Shown one piece after another: positions 1 through 8,794 of a stretch of 64,000 nt of DNA. The position numbers were made by a program, and so were the translations under genes. The notes beneath the pieces are model-generated. The model made no database searches and was not told the origin of the DNA. It worked only from the letters and a program-made list of their open reading frames with translations. How positions within the stretch are numbered: position 1 is the first letter of the stretch; each line of letters opens with the position of its first letter. Origin of the DNA: Pseudomonas nitroreducens (lineage in GTDB: Bacteria; Pseudomonadota; Gammaproteobacteria; Pseudomonadales; Pseudomonadaceae). Where the stretch lies: NCBI RefSeq assembly GCF_014204515.1, contig NZ_JACHLI010000014.1:1-64000 (forward strand), written 5' to 3'.

Positions 1-113
1 TCGGGGAAGCCCTTTTCTTCATCGATCTTGCGCCAGTATTCGGCGGGGAACTCCGCACAGAGAGCGCGTACGCCGTCACGGATGGCCTGGAGTTCTTCGG
101 GGGTGGACGTCAT
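1..113 (-). CDS. Acyl-CoA dehydrogenase, N-terminal fragment (cut by window edge)
   Basis: About 37 codons are visible, starting at the ATG at 113-111 and running off the left edge. The protein starts MTSTPEELQAIRDGVRALC and continues with a PAEYWRK segment, the usual N-terminal helix of an acyl-CoA dehydrogenase, a FAD-dependent enzyme that introduces a 2,3-double bond into acyl-CoA. It lies 77 bp downstream of ich on the same strand, so the two are probably co-transcribed. In P. aeruginosa the itaconate operon also has an acyl-CoA dehydrogenase gene directly after the hydratase gene, which supports the assignment. The catalytic part lies outside the window, so substrate cannot be judged. 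Confidence 0.7.
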   Translation of the reverse strand, partial: MTSTPEELQAIRDGVRALCAEFPAEYWRKIDEEKGFP

Positions 114-190
114 CGAAACACCTCATGTCTTTCTTGTAAGTCGTGGGCTTGTTGGAGGCACCGGGCTTTTGGAGCAGCAGCCGGGTGCGG

Positions 191-1018
191 TCAGTCGAAT
201 TCCACTTCACCGCGCTGGGCGATACCGGCGCCGTTGCCGGCCCAGACCTCGGCCTTGCCGGGGCCGCTCAGGCGGCCGCCGACTTCGAACGCTTCAGGGC
301 TGATCAGCGGGCGCAGGCCACGGTAGGCATAGCGGCGCAGGCGGGCCTGGGGATTGGCGCGGCAGAACGCGCGCAGGTTCAGGGTGCCGATCAACGGGCC
401 GTGGACCACCAACCCCGGATAGCCCTCGGCCTCGGTGACGTAGGGCCAGTCGTAGTGGATGCGGTGGCCGTTGAAGGTCAGCGCGGAATAGCGGAACAGC
501 AGGATCGGCGTCGGCTCGACGGCTTCGCTCCAGTCTCCGGCGGGCAGCGCGTCGCCGCTGGAGAGCTTGGGCGGCGTGGGTTCGCGGTAGACGATGTCCT
601 GCTCCTCGCTGAACGCCAGGCGGCCGTCCTGGGCGAATTCGTGGCGCAGGGTGACGAACAAAAGCGCGCCGGTGCGGCCGTGCTTTTCCTCGACATTGAG
701 GATGGTGGTGGTGCGCTTCGCCACGCCGCCGACCCGCAGCGACTCGTGGAATTCCAGGCGGCCGCCGGCCCACATTCGGTTGCGCCCCTCGGCCGGCGGC
801 AGGAAGCAGCCGCGTGCAGGGTGGCCATCAGCGCCCAGGCCGGACTCGACCACTTCGTCCTGGAAGAACATCCAGTGCCACAGCGGTGGCAGCGCGTCGC
901 CCGCTACGGGAACCTCTTCCGCCAGGGTCACGGCCAGGCGGCGCACCAGCAGCGCACTCAGTTCTTCCTCGCGCTCCTGGGAGCGGCCGATCCAGTCGGC
1001 GTAAGGCGAATCGCTCAT
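191..1018 (-). CDS. ich: Itaconyl-CoA hydratase / MaoC-like FAS1-type dehydratase
   Basis: A 275-residue double hot-dog hydratase of the FAS1-like dehydratase / mesaconyl-C4-CoA hydratase family. The C-terminal half carries the family signature: LLFRYSALTFNGHRIHYD at about residues 170-190, holding the catalytic Asn/His region, followed by GYPGLVVHGPL. In bacterial itaconate breakdown Ich hydrates itaconyl-CoA to (S)-citramalyl-CoA, which a lyase splits into acetyl-CoA and pyruvate. The ATG at 1018 is chosen over an upstream in-frame ATG at 1096 because a purine-rich GAGAGAG sits just before it and the extra 26 residues look like non-coding translation. It is the first gene of a leftward operon, divergent from a LysR gene, as in P. 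aeruginosa PA0877/PA0878. An equally sized hydratase for another methyl-branched acyl-CoA is possible. Confidence 0.78.
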   Translation of the reverse strand: MSDSPYADWIGRSQEREEELSALLVRRLAVTLAEEVPVAGDALPPLWHWMFFQDEVVESGLGADGHPARGCFLPPAEGRNRMWAGGRLEFHESLRVGGVAKRTTTILNVEEKHGRTGALLFVTLRHEFAQDGRLAFSEEQDIVYREPTPPKLSSGDALPAGDWSEAVEPTPILLFRYSALTFNGHRIHYDWPYVTEAEGYPGLVVHGPLIGTLNLRAFCRANPQARLRRYAYRGLRPLISPEAFEVGGRLSGPGKAEVWAGNGAGIAQRGEVEFD

Positions 1019-1101
1019 TTCTGCTCTCTCGTGGCTGTCAGAGTGGATGGACGGAGCATGCAACAGGGCTTGCGTTCGTCGAATCCACATTTTCATAATC
1101 C

Positions 1102-1124
1102 AGCGTTAGCTTTTGCCTAACGCT
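1102..1124. promoter_or_regulatory. LysR-type operator dyad between ich and itcR
   Basis: Perfect 8-bp inverted repeat AGCGTTAG - 7 nt - CTAACGCT, containing the T-N11-A core typical of LysR binding sites. It sits 84 bp upstream of the ich start and 55 bp upstream of the regulator start, the usual recognition-site position for a divergently arranged LysR regulator. Confidence 0.65.
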
Positions 1125-1178
1125 ATCCCGGCATTCAAAGCCTAGCGGGCCTGCTCATCGCTTTACGGAGAACCGTCC

Positions 1179-2078
1179 ATGCACTTCGACCTGGCCGACC
1201 TGCGGCTTTTCGCCCATATCGCCGAAGCCCCCAGCCTTACCCAGGGCGCGCGCCGCGCGCATCTTTCGGCGGCTGCCGCCAGCGCGCGGATCAAGGCGCT
1301 GGAAGGCCAGCTGGAGTGCCGCCTGCTCTACCGCGACAACCGTGGCGTCGAACTGACCCCGGCGGGCCAGCGCCTGCTGCAGCACGCGCGGCTGATCCTG
1401 CGCCAGGTGGATCACCTGAAGAGCGACTTCAGCGGCCAGGCCGGCGACCAGGTGGGACATATCCGCATCTTCGCCAACACCACGGCCTGCACCGAATTCC
1501 TTCCCGAACTGCTGGCCGACTTCCTCGCCGGGCGCCCCGGCGTCAGCGTCGACCTGCAGGAAAGGCTGAACCGCGACATCGTCCGCGCCATCCTCGATGG
1601 CTCGGCGGACCTGGGCATAGTCGCCGGACCGGTGCGCGCCGAAGGCCTGCAGGTGGTGCACTTCAGCACCGACCGCCTGGTGCTGGCAGTGGCCCCGGAT
1701 CATCCGCTGGGCGCCCTGCCCCGGCTGACCCTCGCCGACACCCTGGGTTACCCGCACATCGGCCTGCACGAGGGCAGCACCCTGCAGAGCTTCCTGCGTG
1801 AGCGGGTGGACCGCATGGGCGGCGAGCTGAATCTGCGCATCCAGGTCGCCAGCTTCGAGGCGATCTGCCGGATGATCGAGGCCGGCGTCGGCATCGGTGT
1901 GATCCCCGAAACGGCTGCCGTGCGCCACAGCCGCACCATGAACCTGCGCATCCTGGCGCTGGACGAGCCCTGGGTGATCCGCGAGCGCAGCGTGCTGCTG
2001 CGCGACCGCGAGGCCCTGCCCGCCTGCGCGCGGGCGCTGGTGGATCGGCTGCAGGCAATGAAGGACCCGACGCCCTAG
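1179..2078 (+). CDS. itcR: LysR-family transcriptional regulator of the itaconate operon
   Basis: A 299-residue LysR protein. Residues 1-60 form the winged HTH (FDLADLRLFAHIAEAPSLTQ, then AAASARIKALEGQLECRLL) and the rest is a periplasmic-binding-like effector domain. It is divergent from ich across about 160 bp containing a perfect LysR-style dyad, so by family rule it should activate ich when the inducer (itaconate or its CoA ester) is present. The identity ItcR/RipR is inferred from position next to ich. Its TAG stop overlaps the stop of the convergent efflux-pump gene: the tetranucleotide CTAG at 2075-2078 serves both strands. Confidence 0.75.
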   Translation: MHFDLADLRLFAHIAEAPSLTQGARRAHLSAAAASARIKALEGQLECRLLYRDNRGVELTPAGQRLLQHARLILRQVDHLKSDFSGQAGDQVGHIRIFANTTACTEFLPELLADFLAGRPGVSVDLQERLNRDIVRAILDGSADLGIVAGPVRAEGLQVVHFSTDRLVLAVAPDHPLGALPRLTLADTLGYPHIGLHEGSTLQSFLRERVDRMGGELNLRIQVASFEAICRMIEAGVGIGVIPETAAVRHSRTMNLRILALDEPWVIRERSVLLRDREALPACARALVDRLQAMKDPTP

Positions 2079-5000
2079 CCCGGCAGGGCCTCCGCGCGCG
2101 GCGTGGCGGCCTTTGCCCGCGCCTCGCGCAGGCGCTCGAACCACAGGTAGATCACCGGCGTGGAATACAGCGTGAGGATCAGCGATACCAGCAACCCGCC
2201 GACGATAGCGATCCCCAGCGGCTGGCGCAGTTCGGCGCCGGCGCCATGGCCGAAAGCCAGCGGCACCGCGCCCAGCAGCGCCGCCAGCGAGGTCATCAGG
2301 ATCGGCCGCAGGCGCAGCAGGCACGCCTCGCGCACCGCCTCGGTGGCGGGCATGCCACGTTCCTGGGCGGCCTGGGTGAAGTCGACGATCATGATTGCGT
2401 TCTTCTTGACGATGCCGATCAGCAGTAGGATGCCGATCAGCCCGAGCACCGACAGGTCGAGGCGGAACAGCAGCAGCGCGACCAGCGCGCCGAAGCCGGC
2501 CGAGGGCAAGGTGGAGATGATCGTCAGCGGGTGGATGGCGTTCTCGTAGAGCACACCGAGTACCACGTAGACGGTCAGCACCGCCGCGAGGATCAGCCAG
2601 GGCTGCGACCTCAGCGAATCCTGGAAGGCCTGGGCGGTGCCCTGGAAGCTGCCCTGCACTCCATCCGGCAGGCCGATCTGCGCGGTGGACTGCCGGATCG
2701 CCGCCACCGCGTCGCTCAGCGACTTGCCCGGCGCCAGGTCGAAGGACAGGGTGATGGCCGGGAACACGCCCTGGTGGTTGATGACGATGGGCACCAGCTC
2801 GCGGTGAATGCTGGCGAGCATGTCCAGCGGCACCAGGTTGCCGGCGTCGGAGCGCGCGTAGAGGTGCTGCAGGGTCGACAGCGACACCTGCCATTTCGGG
2901 TCCAGTTCGAGGATCACGTGGTTCTGGTCCAGCTGGGTGAACATGGTGGCGATCTGGCGCTGGCCGAAGGCGTCGTAGAGCACGTCGTCGATGGTCTGGA
3001 TCGATACGCCCAGGCGCGCCGCCGAAGCACGGTCGATCTGCAGGGTGGCCTGGGCGGTGCCCTGCTGCTGGTCCGAGGCCACGTGCTGCAGTTGCGGCAG
3101 GGCCTGCATGCGCTTGAGCAGCACGTCTGCCCAGTGGCTGAGCTCGCTGCTGTCGGGGTCCTGCAGGGTGTACTGGTAGAGGGTCTTGCTGATCCGGCCG
3201 CCGAACTGCAGGTCCTGCGTCGGCTGCATGTAGAGGCGCAGGCCGGTCACCGCACCCAGCGGCCCCTGCAGGCGGTTGATCACCTGGCGCGCCGAGACGT
3301 CGCGCTGGGCGAAGGGTTTCAGCGCGAGGACGATGCGCGCCTGGCTGATGGTCGGGCTGGGGCCGATCCAGAAGTACACCTTGTCCACCGCCGGGTCCTG
3401 GCGGGCGATTTCCGCTGCCTCGCGGACCTGTTCACGCATGGCCAGCGGCGAGCTGTCCGGCGCGCCCTCGGCAACGGTGACGATCAGCCCGGTGTCCTGC
3501 TCGGGGAAGAAGCCCTTGGGAATCACCACGTAGAGCACAGCGGTGGCCAGCAGCGTCGCCAGCACGCCGGCCAGGGTCACGCGCTGGTGGCGCAATACCC
3601 AGTCCAGGGTGCGTGCGTAGCCATCGTGGATCGCTTGCAGGCACTGCTCGCAGAACAACGAGAAGCGCCCCGGCGCGGCCTCCTCGGCATGGGGTTTCAG
3701 CAACCAGGCGCAGAGCATCGGCGTGATGCACAGGGAAATCACGCAGGACACCAGGATGGCGATGCTCACCGTGATGGCGAACTCGCGCAGCAGGCGGCCG
3801 ACAATGCCGCCCATCAGCAGGATCGGCAGGAACACCGCCACCAGCGACACGGTCATCGAGACGATGGTCATGCCCACCTCGCGCAGGCCGTCCATGGCGG
3901 CCTGCAGCCGCGGCTTGCCCATCTCCAGGTGGCGCACGATGTTCTCCATCATCACGATGGCGTCGTCCACCACGAAGCCCACGGCAATCGCCAGGCCCAT
4001 GATCGACAGGTTGTCGAGGCTGTAGCCGAGCACGTACATCACCGCGAAGGTCACCGCCAGCGATAGCGGGATGGTCATCGCCGGGATCAGCGTGGCCGTG
4101 GCCCGGCGCAGGAACAGGAAGATCACCAGCACCACCAGGGCGATGGACAGCAGCAGGGTGAACTCGACGTCGGCCACCGAGGCACGGATGGTCTGGGTGC
4201 GGTCGCCGGCGATGTGCACCTGGACGTCCGCCGGCAGCTGCGACATCAGCGCCGGCAGCCGCGCCTTGATGTTCTCGATGGTCTGGATGACGTTGTAGCC
4301 GGGCTGCTTGTGGATGTCGGCGATCACTGTCGGCTGGCCATCGAGCATCGCCGCCTGCTCGGTGTCCTCGGCGCCGGCGATCACACCCCCGACATCGCCG
4401 ACCTTGATCGGCGTGCCGTTGCGGTAGGCGATCACCTGCTCGCGGTAGTGCCTGGGGTCGAGCAACTGGTCGGTGGCGCCCAGGGTGATCGAGCGGGTCG
4501 GCCCGTCGAGGTTGCCCTTGGGCTGGTCGAGGGTGGCGTTGCCGATGGTCGCGCGCAGGTCTTCCAGGGTCAGGCCGCGGGCGGTCAGGCGGTCCGGGTC
4601 GATGCGGATGCGCACCGCCGGCTTCTGCTGGCCGTGGAAGTCGATCAGGCCGACGCCGGGGATCTGCGACAACTGCTGGGAGATGTAGTTGTCGATGTAC
4701 TGGTTGAGCTCGGGCAGCGTGCGCACCGGCGAGGTCACCGCCAGCGACAGCACGGTGGCTTCCGCCGGGTTGACCTTGTTGAAGGTCGGCAGGCTGGTCA
4801 TGGTCTTGGGCAGGTTGGCGGTGGCGGCGTTGATCGCCGCCTGGACGTCCCCGGCGGCGCCGTCGATGTCGCGGTTGAGGTCGAACTGCAGGACGATCTG
4901 GGTCTTGCCGGCGGCGTTCGAGGAGGTCATCGCGGTGATCTGCGGCACGGCCGAGAACGCCCGTTCCAGCGGCGTCGCCACCGAGCTGGCCATGGTCTCG

Positions 5001-5167
5001 GCGTTGGCCCCGGAGAGCAGCGCGGTGACCTGGATGGTCGGGAAGTCCACCGTCGGCAGCGCCGCCACCGGCAGGTTGAGGTAGGCGAAGGCGCCCAGCA
5101 GCATGGCGCCGATGGCCAGCATGCTCAGGCCGACGCGGCGCGGAATCAGCCCCATCAGGCCGTTCAT
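2075..5167 (-). CDS. RND multidrug efflux pump, inner-membrane permease (HAE1/MdtB-MdtC type)
   Basis: A 1030-residue proton-driven RND pump, full length for the family. The first transmembrane helix (SMLAIGAMLLGAFAYLNLPV), the two large periplasmic loops and the second hydrophobic block near residue 860 are all visible. The proton-relay helix 4 reads GLAIAVGFVVDDAIVMMEN with the conserved Asp pair. The sequence is closer to MdtB/MdtC/MuxB than to MexB. Those pumps work as two different RND subunits, whereas only one RND gene is present here. The start at 5167 overlaps the adaptor stop by 4 nt (ATGA), so translation is coupled. It is the last gene of an outer-membrane-factor, adaptor, pump operon. 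Substrates are unknown. Confidence 0.88.
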   Translation of the reverse strand: MNGLMGLIPRRVGLSMLAIGAMLLGAFAYLNLPVAALPTVDFPTIQVTALLSGANAETMASSVATPLERAFSAVPQITAMTSSNAAGKTQIVLQFDLNRDIDGAAGDVQAAINAATANLPKTMTSLPTFNKVNPAEATVLSLAVTSPVRTLPELNQYIDNYISQQLSQIPGVGLIDFHGQQKPAVRIRIDPDRLTARGLTLEDLRATIGNATLDQPKGNLDGPTRSITLGATDQLLDPRHYREQVIAYRNGTPIKVGDVGGVIAGAEDTEQAAMLDGQPTVIADIHKQPGYNVIQTIENIKARLPALMSQLPADVQVHIAGDRTQTIRASVADVEFTLLLSIALVVLVIFLFLRRATATLIPAMTIPLSLAVTFAVMYVLGYSLDNLSIMGLAIAVGFVVDDAIVMMENIVRHLEMGKPRLQAAMDGLREVGMTIVSMTVSLVAVFLPILLMGGIVGRLLREFAITVSIAILVSCVISLCITPMLCAWLLKPHAEEAAPGRFSLFCEQCLQAIHDGYARTLDWVLRHQRVTLAGVLATLLATAVLYVVIPKGFFPEQDTGLIVTVAEGAPDSSPLAMREQVREAAEIARQDPAVDKVYFWIGPSPTISQARIVLALKPFAQRDVSARQVINRLQGPLGAVTGLRLYMQPTQDLQFGGRISKTLYQYTLQDPDSSELSHWADVLLKRMQALPQLQHVASDQQQGTAQATLQIDRASAARLGVSIQTIDDVLYDAFGQRQIATMFTQLDQNHVILELDPKWQVSLSTLQHLYARSDAGNLVPLDMLASIHRELVPIVINHQGVFPAITLSFDLAPGKSLSDAVAAIRQSTAQIGLPDGVQGSFQGTAQAFQDSLRSQPWLILAAVLTVYVVLGVLYENAIHPLTIISTLPSAGFGALVALLLFRLDLSVLGLIGILLLIGIVKKNAIMIVDFTQAAQERGMPATEAVREACLLRLRPILMTSLAALLGAVPLAFGHGAGAELRQPLGIAIVGGLLVSLILTLYSTPVIYLWFERLREARAKAATPRAEALPG

Positions 5168-6357
5168 GGCTGGCGCCCCCCGGCATTGGCGGCGTTCAGC
5201 GTGCTCGCGCTGCTCGCCACGGCCTCCGCCTTGACCGACGCCACGCGGGCACCAGGGGCAATGCGCGGCTGGCCGATGGTCACCACGGTCTCGCCCGGCG
5301 CCAGGCCCTGGCGAATCCACTGCATGCCGTCGACCACCACGTCCGCGGCCTGCACCGGGCGCGCTTCCACCTGCTGGCGGGCATTGACCACATACACATA
5401 GTCGCCATCCCGGCCCAGCTGCACGGCGTTCTCCGGAATGGCGGTGACCGCGCGCTGGGTATCGAGCAGCAGGCGTGCGGTGACCAGTTGGCCCGGCCAG
5501 AGCTTCTGCGCGCCGTTGTCGAACTGCGCCTTGAGCTGCACCTGGCCGCTGGCGGTGGCCACCTGGCTGTCGATGAAGCTGAGCTTGCCGTGGGCGATCT
5601 CCTGGCTGCCGTCGCGGCTCATGGCGACCACTTCCAGCGGCGCCTGGGCCTGGCGGGCGAGAATCTGCGGCAGCTGGTCCTGGGAGACGGCGAAGGCCAC
5701 GGAGATCGGGTCCATCTGGGTCAGCGTCACCAGCCCGGTGGCTTCGCTGCCGTGGACGATCGAACCGGCATCCAGCAGGCGCTGGCCGGTGCGGCCGGTG
5801 AACGGCGCGTGAATCTGGGTGAACGACAGCTGCAGGCGGGCGCTGTCCAGGGCCGCCTGGTCCGCCCGCAGGGTGGCCTGCTGGGCAGCCAGCTGTGCAC
5901 GGTAGGTGTCGACGTCCTGGCTGGGGCCGGCCTTCGCGGCAGCGAGCTTGCTGGCGCGGTCGAGGTTCGACTTGAGGTTGGCCACCTGCGCCTGGTCACG
6001 GGCGACCAGCGCCTGGGCCTGGTCCTGCTGGGCCTGGTACGGACGCGGGTCGATCTTCGCCAGCAGGCTGCCGGCCTGGACCATCTGCCCCTCGCCGAAC
6101 AGCACGTCGGTCAGCTCGCCATCGGCGCGTACGCGCACGTTGACGCTGTTCAGCGGCTGTACGTCGCCGATCGCCGACACCCACACCGGCATGTCGCGGC
6201 GGTCCACCTGGGCGGTCTGCACCGGAATCGCGGCGGGCTCCGCCTTGGCCGGCGCCGCACCGACCCTGGGCAGGCTCACGGCGGCGATGGCAATCACGAC
6301 GATGCCGGCCACGATGCACCAGGCCAGGCGCTGGCGTGACAGAGGGGGGAAGTTCAT
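5164..6357 (-). CDS. RND efflux periplasmic adaptor (membrane fusion protein)
   Basis: A 397-residue HlyD/AcrA-type adaptor that links the RND pump to the outer-membrane channel. An N-terminal membrane anchor (CIVAGIVVIAIAAVSLPRV) is followed by a biotinyl-lipoyl half motif (VRVRADGELTDVLFGEGQMV), an alpha-helical hairpin rich in Gln and Ala (about residues 100-160), the second lipoyl half (IHAPFTGRTGQRLLDAGS) and a beta-barrel domain. The stop overlaps the pump start and the start overlaps the outer-membrane factor stop, each as ATGA, so the three genes form a tightly coupled operon. The longer upstream in-frame extension was rejected because it would run far into the outer-membrane-factor gene. 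Confidence 0.88.
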   Translation of the reverse strand: MNFPPLSRQRLAWCIVAGIVVIAIAAVSLPRVGAAPAKAEPAAIPVQTAQVDRRDMPVWVSAIGDVQPLNSVNVRVRADGELTDVLFGEGQMVQAGSLLAKIDPRPYQAQQDQAQALVARDQAQVANLKSNLDRASKLAAAKAGPSQDVDTYRAQLAAQQATLRADQAALDSARLQLSFTQIHAPFTGRTGQRLLDAGSIVHGSEATGLVTLTQMDPISVAFAVSQDQLPQILARQAQAPLEVVAMSRDGSQEIAHGKLSFIDSQVATASGQVQLKAQFDNGAQKLWPGQLVTARLLLDTQRAVTAIPENAVQLGRDGDYVYVVNARQQVEARPVQAADVVVDGMQWIRQGLAPGETVVTIGQPRIAPGARVASVKAEAVASSASTLNAANAGGRQP

Positions 6358-7811
6358 GGACGGGGCTCCTGGCGGGCGGAATCGGACGGCATGGAAGCGG
6401 CAACGCTGGAAGCCTGCGCGACAGCGGTACTGGCCTGCCTGAAGTCGCCACCCAAGGCGCGGAACAGGCCGACGGAAGACTGCAGGTGCTGCAACTGCAC
6501 CTGCAGCAGCGCGTCCTCGGCCTGGTACTGGGTGCGCTCGGCGATCAGCAGGGTCTGGAAGTCGATGGAGCCCAGGCGGTAGCGCACCTGGGCCAGGTGC
6601 GAAGCCTCGCGGGCGGCCTGCACGGCGGCCTGATTGAGCCCGTAGCTCTGCTGCAACTGCTGGCGGGCGCTGATCTGCGTCTGCACGTCCTGCAGTGCCT
6701 CGATCCACTGCTCGCGGTAGTTCGCCAGCAGCTCGCGGGAGCGCGCCTTGCTGGTGTCCAGCTGGCCTTCGAGCTGGCCGCCGGTGAACAGCGGTTGGGC
6801 AATCGAGCCGAGCACGCTCCAGATCGCGCCGGAGCCGAGGGTGTCGACGCCGCCCAGCAGGTTGATCGAGACGTTCGGCAGGAACGCCGCGCGGGCCACG
6901 CCGACGTCGAAGTTGGCGGATTTCAGGCGCGCTTCGGCGGCCTGGATGTCCGGGCGCTGGGCCAGCAGGTCGAGCGGCACGCCGACGCTGGGGAAAGGCA
7001 CGGCCATTTCACCCAGTTGCTGGCGTTGCAGGCTGAAGCCCTGGGGCGCTGCACCCACCAGCACCGCCAGTTGGTAGAGCGCCTGGTCGCGCTGCTGCCG
7101 CAAGGCCGGCACGGCGGCCTCGAAAGTCTTCAGGGCATTGCGTTGCTGGGCCACTTCCAGGTCCGACGCGGAGCCAAGACCGGCCTGTACCTGCACCAGT
7201 TGCAGCATCTGGCGGGCATCGTCGGCGATGGTCTGCGCCAGGCGGATACGGTCCTGCAGTGACAGCACCTGGAAGTAACTGTCGGCGATGCTCGCGGTGA
7301 GGGTCATGCGTACGGTCTGCGCATCCAGCCGCGAGGCCTGGGTCAACTGGTCCGCCGAATCGGCCGCCGCGCGGTGGGCGCCCCAGAAGTCGATCTCGTA
7401 ACTGGCACCGAGGGCAATCGAGCGCTTGGCGGTGGTCGAGTAGTCGTTCTGCCGCTGGTAGGTGCCATCCAGGCTCAGTTGCGGAAACAGCCCGCTGGCG
7501 GCCACCTCGGCGTTGCCCCGCGCCTGGTCGATGCGCGCCATGGCGGCGGCGAGGTTGTTGTTGCTCTGCAGGCCGAGCTGGATCAGCGCATCCAGTTCGC
7601 TGTCGGAGAACTCGCGCCACCAGGCGCCACCGGCAGCGGCCGTGCCCTTCTGCGCACTGACCGAGTCCCAGCTGGCAGCGGCGGGAACCTTGGGCGCCTG
7701 GTACTGCGGCACCAGCGAGCAGCCCGCCAGCAGGCTCAGCCCCAGGGCGAGCGGCAGCGCAAGGAACAGGCGTTGGGGACGGGCAGCGTCTGGCACGGGT
7801 GGGGTCTCCAT
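6354..7811 (-). CDS. Outer-membrane efflux lipoprotein (NodT/OprM family)
   Basis: A 485-residue TolC-like outer-membrane channel. The N-terminus has a lipoprotein signal with lipobox LLAGC (Cys31), then SLVPQYQAPKVP, typical of the NodT subfamily. Repeated helical blocks rich in Gln, Ala and Asp follow, with the repeated YEIDFWG / ASDLEVAQQRNAL patterns of OMF proteins. It closes the tripartite pump with the adaptor and RND gene downstream. Placing the channel gene first in the operon is less common than adaptor-pump-channel. The ATG at 7811 is preferred over 7874 because the signal peptide then begins near the N-terminus. Confidence 0.87.
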   Translation of the reverse strand: METPPVPDAARPQRLFLALPLALGLSLLAGCSLVPQYQAPKVPAAASWDSVSAQKGTAAAGGAWWREFSDSELDALIQLGLQSNNNLAAAMARIDQARGNAEVAASGLFPQLSLDGTYQRQNDYSTTAKRSIALGASYEIDFWGAHRAAADSADQLTQASRLDAQTVRMTLTASIADSYFQVLSLQDRIRLAQTIADDARQMLQLVQVQAGLGSASDLEVAQQRNALKTFEAAVPALRQQRDQALYQLAVLVGAAPQGFSLQRQQLGEMAVPFPSVGVPLDLLAQRPDIQAAEARLKSANFDVGVARAAFLPNVSINLLGGVDTLGSGAIWSVLGSIAQPLFTGGQLEGQLDTSKARSRELLANYREQWIEALQDVQTQISARQQLQQSYGLNQAAVQAAREASHLAQVRYRLGSIDFQTLLIAERTQYQAEDALLQVQLQHLQSSVGLFRALGGDFRQASTAVAQASSVAASMPSDSARQEPRP

Positions 7812-7880
7812 GGAACCGGGTTGGACTGCGTCCTGACTGGGTTCCACGGTAAGGCCGGCTTGCTGGCAGGCCATTCCCCG

Positions 7881-7900
7881 GAAGTTAAACTTAAATTTAG
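7881..7900 (-). promoter_or_regulatory. Possible OmpR-type operator upstream of the efflux operon
   Basis: On the minus strand this AT-rich patch reads CTAAATTTAAGTTTAACTTC, with TTTAAG and TTTAAC as adjacent half-sites in an otherwise GC-rich 136-bp gap between the atypical response regulator and the channel gene. Response regulators of the OmpR family bind such tandem direct repeats. This is pattern reading only. Confidence 0.3.
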
Positions 7901-7947
7901 CTGGGCGATCTGGCTGGACGATTTAGTTGGGCGAAGGGAGCGAAAGA

Positions 7948-8631
7948 TCAGTCCGGATCGTCCGTCTCCAGCAGGTAGCCGGCGCCCGCGACGGTGCGGA
8001 TGATCGAGCGCGAATGACCCTCGTCGAGTTTGCGCCGCAGGCGATGGATGTGCTTGTCGATCACGTTGTCGTTGGGGTCGAAATGGTAGTCCCAGGCGCT
8101 TTCCAGCAGCAGGTCGCGGCTCACCGGCTGGCCCTGGTGGCGCAGCAGGCGGGCCAGCAGCAGGGTCTCGCGGAACTGCAGGCGCACTTCCCTGCCCCGC
8201 CGCCACGCCAGGCGGGCACTGCAGTCCAGCTCCAGGCCGGGAGCGCGGAGGATGTCTCCGGTCGCGCCGCGACCGGGCCGGCGCAGCAGCGCCTGCAGCC
8301 GCACCAGCACCTCGACGAAGGCATAGGGCCGCGACAGGTAGTCGTCGCAGCCGGCGCGCAGGCCTTCCACACGTTCCAGCGCGCTGGGCTGGGCGCTGCA
8401 CATCAGCACCGGCAGGTGCAGGTCTTCGGCGCGCAGCCGGCGCACCAGCTCCAGGCCGCCCAGGCGTGGCAGCTCGCGCTCCACGATCAGCGCGTCGTAG
8501 ATGCCCTCCAGGGCCATCTCCAGGCCATCCACGCCATTGCCGGCGACATCGGCGACGTAGCCGCTCTCGCTCAGGCCGCGCGCCAGGTAAGCGGCCTGGC
8601 TGGCGTCTTCGGCCACCAGCAAAATTCTCAT
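7948..8631 (-). CDS. Atypical OmpR-family response regulator (phospho-acceptor Asp replaced by Glu)
   Basis: A 227-residue protein with a receiver domain (1-112) and an OmpR winged-helix DNA-binding domain (about 130-222; note ESAWDYHFDPNDNVIDKHIHRLRRK). The receiver is degenerate: the acceptor position, Asp in the usual LLDLMLPGLDG, is Glu51 in IVERELPRLGG; the switch Thr is Ser79; and the conserved Lys of YLTKPF is Arg101 in YLSRPY. Such proteins generally act without phosphorylation, and Glu may mimic the active state. It precedes the efflux operon on the same strand (136 bp gap) and is divergent from a normal two-component system. It probably controls the pump; this is inference from position. 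Confidence 0.85.
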   Translation of the reverse strand: MRILLVAEDASQAAYLARGLSESGYVADVAGNGVDGLEMALEGIYDALIVERELPRLGGLELVRRLRAEDLHLPVLMCSAQPSALERVEGLRAGCDDYLSRPYAFVEVLVRLQALLRRPGRGATGDILRAPGLELDCSARLAWRRGREVRLQFRETLLLARLLRHQGQPVSRDLLLESAWDYHFDPNDNVIDKHIHRLRRKLDEGHSRSIIRTVAGAGYLLETDDPD

Positions 8632-8794
8632 CCAGGGCGCTCCGCAGATAGATAGACTTTGGCCAGATAAACTTTTGTTCAGGTTGCGGCGAGCTGTGCT
8701 TTCGCCGCCGGGCAGCAGACTATGCCCAGGCGGATGTGAATCCGCCGTGATTGCCAATGCTGCCTGATGAATGATGTTGCCTGGAGAATACCGC

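Noticed and set aside
2531..4066. A 511-codon open frame antisense to the RND pump
   Set aside because: His/Gln/Arg-rich translation typical of the reverse frame of a membrane-protein gene.
8632..8794. Hairpin near 8740-8755 as a terminator or riboswitch
   Set aside because: The GGCGGATGTGAATCCGCC hairpin lies in a divergent promoter region with no T-run and no recognised riboswitch pattern.
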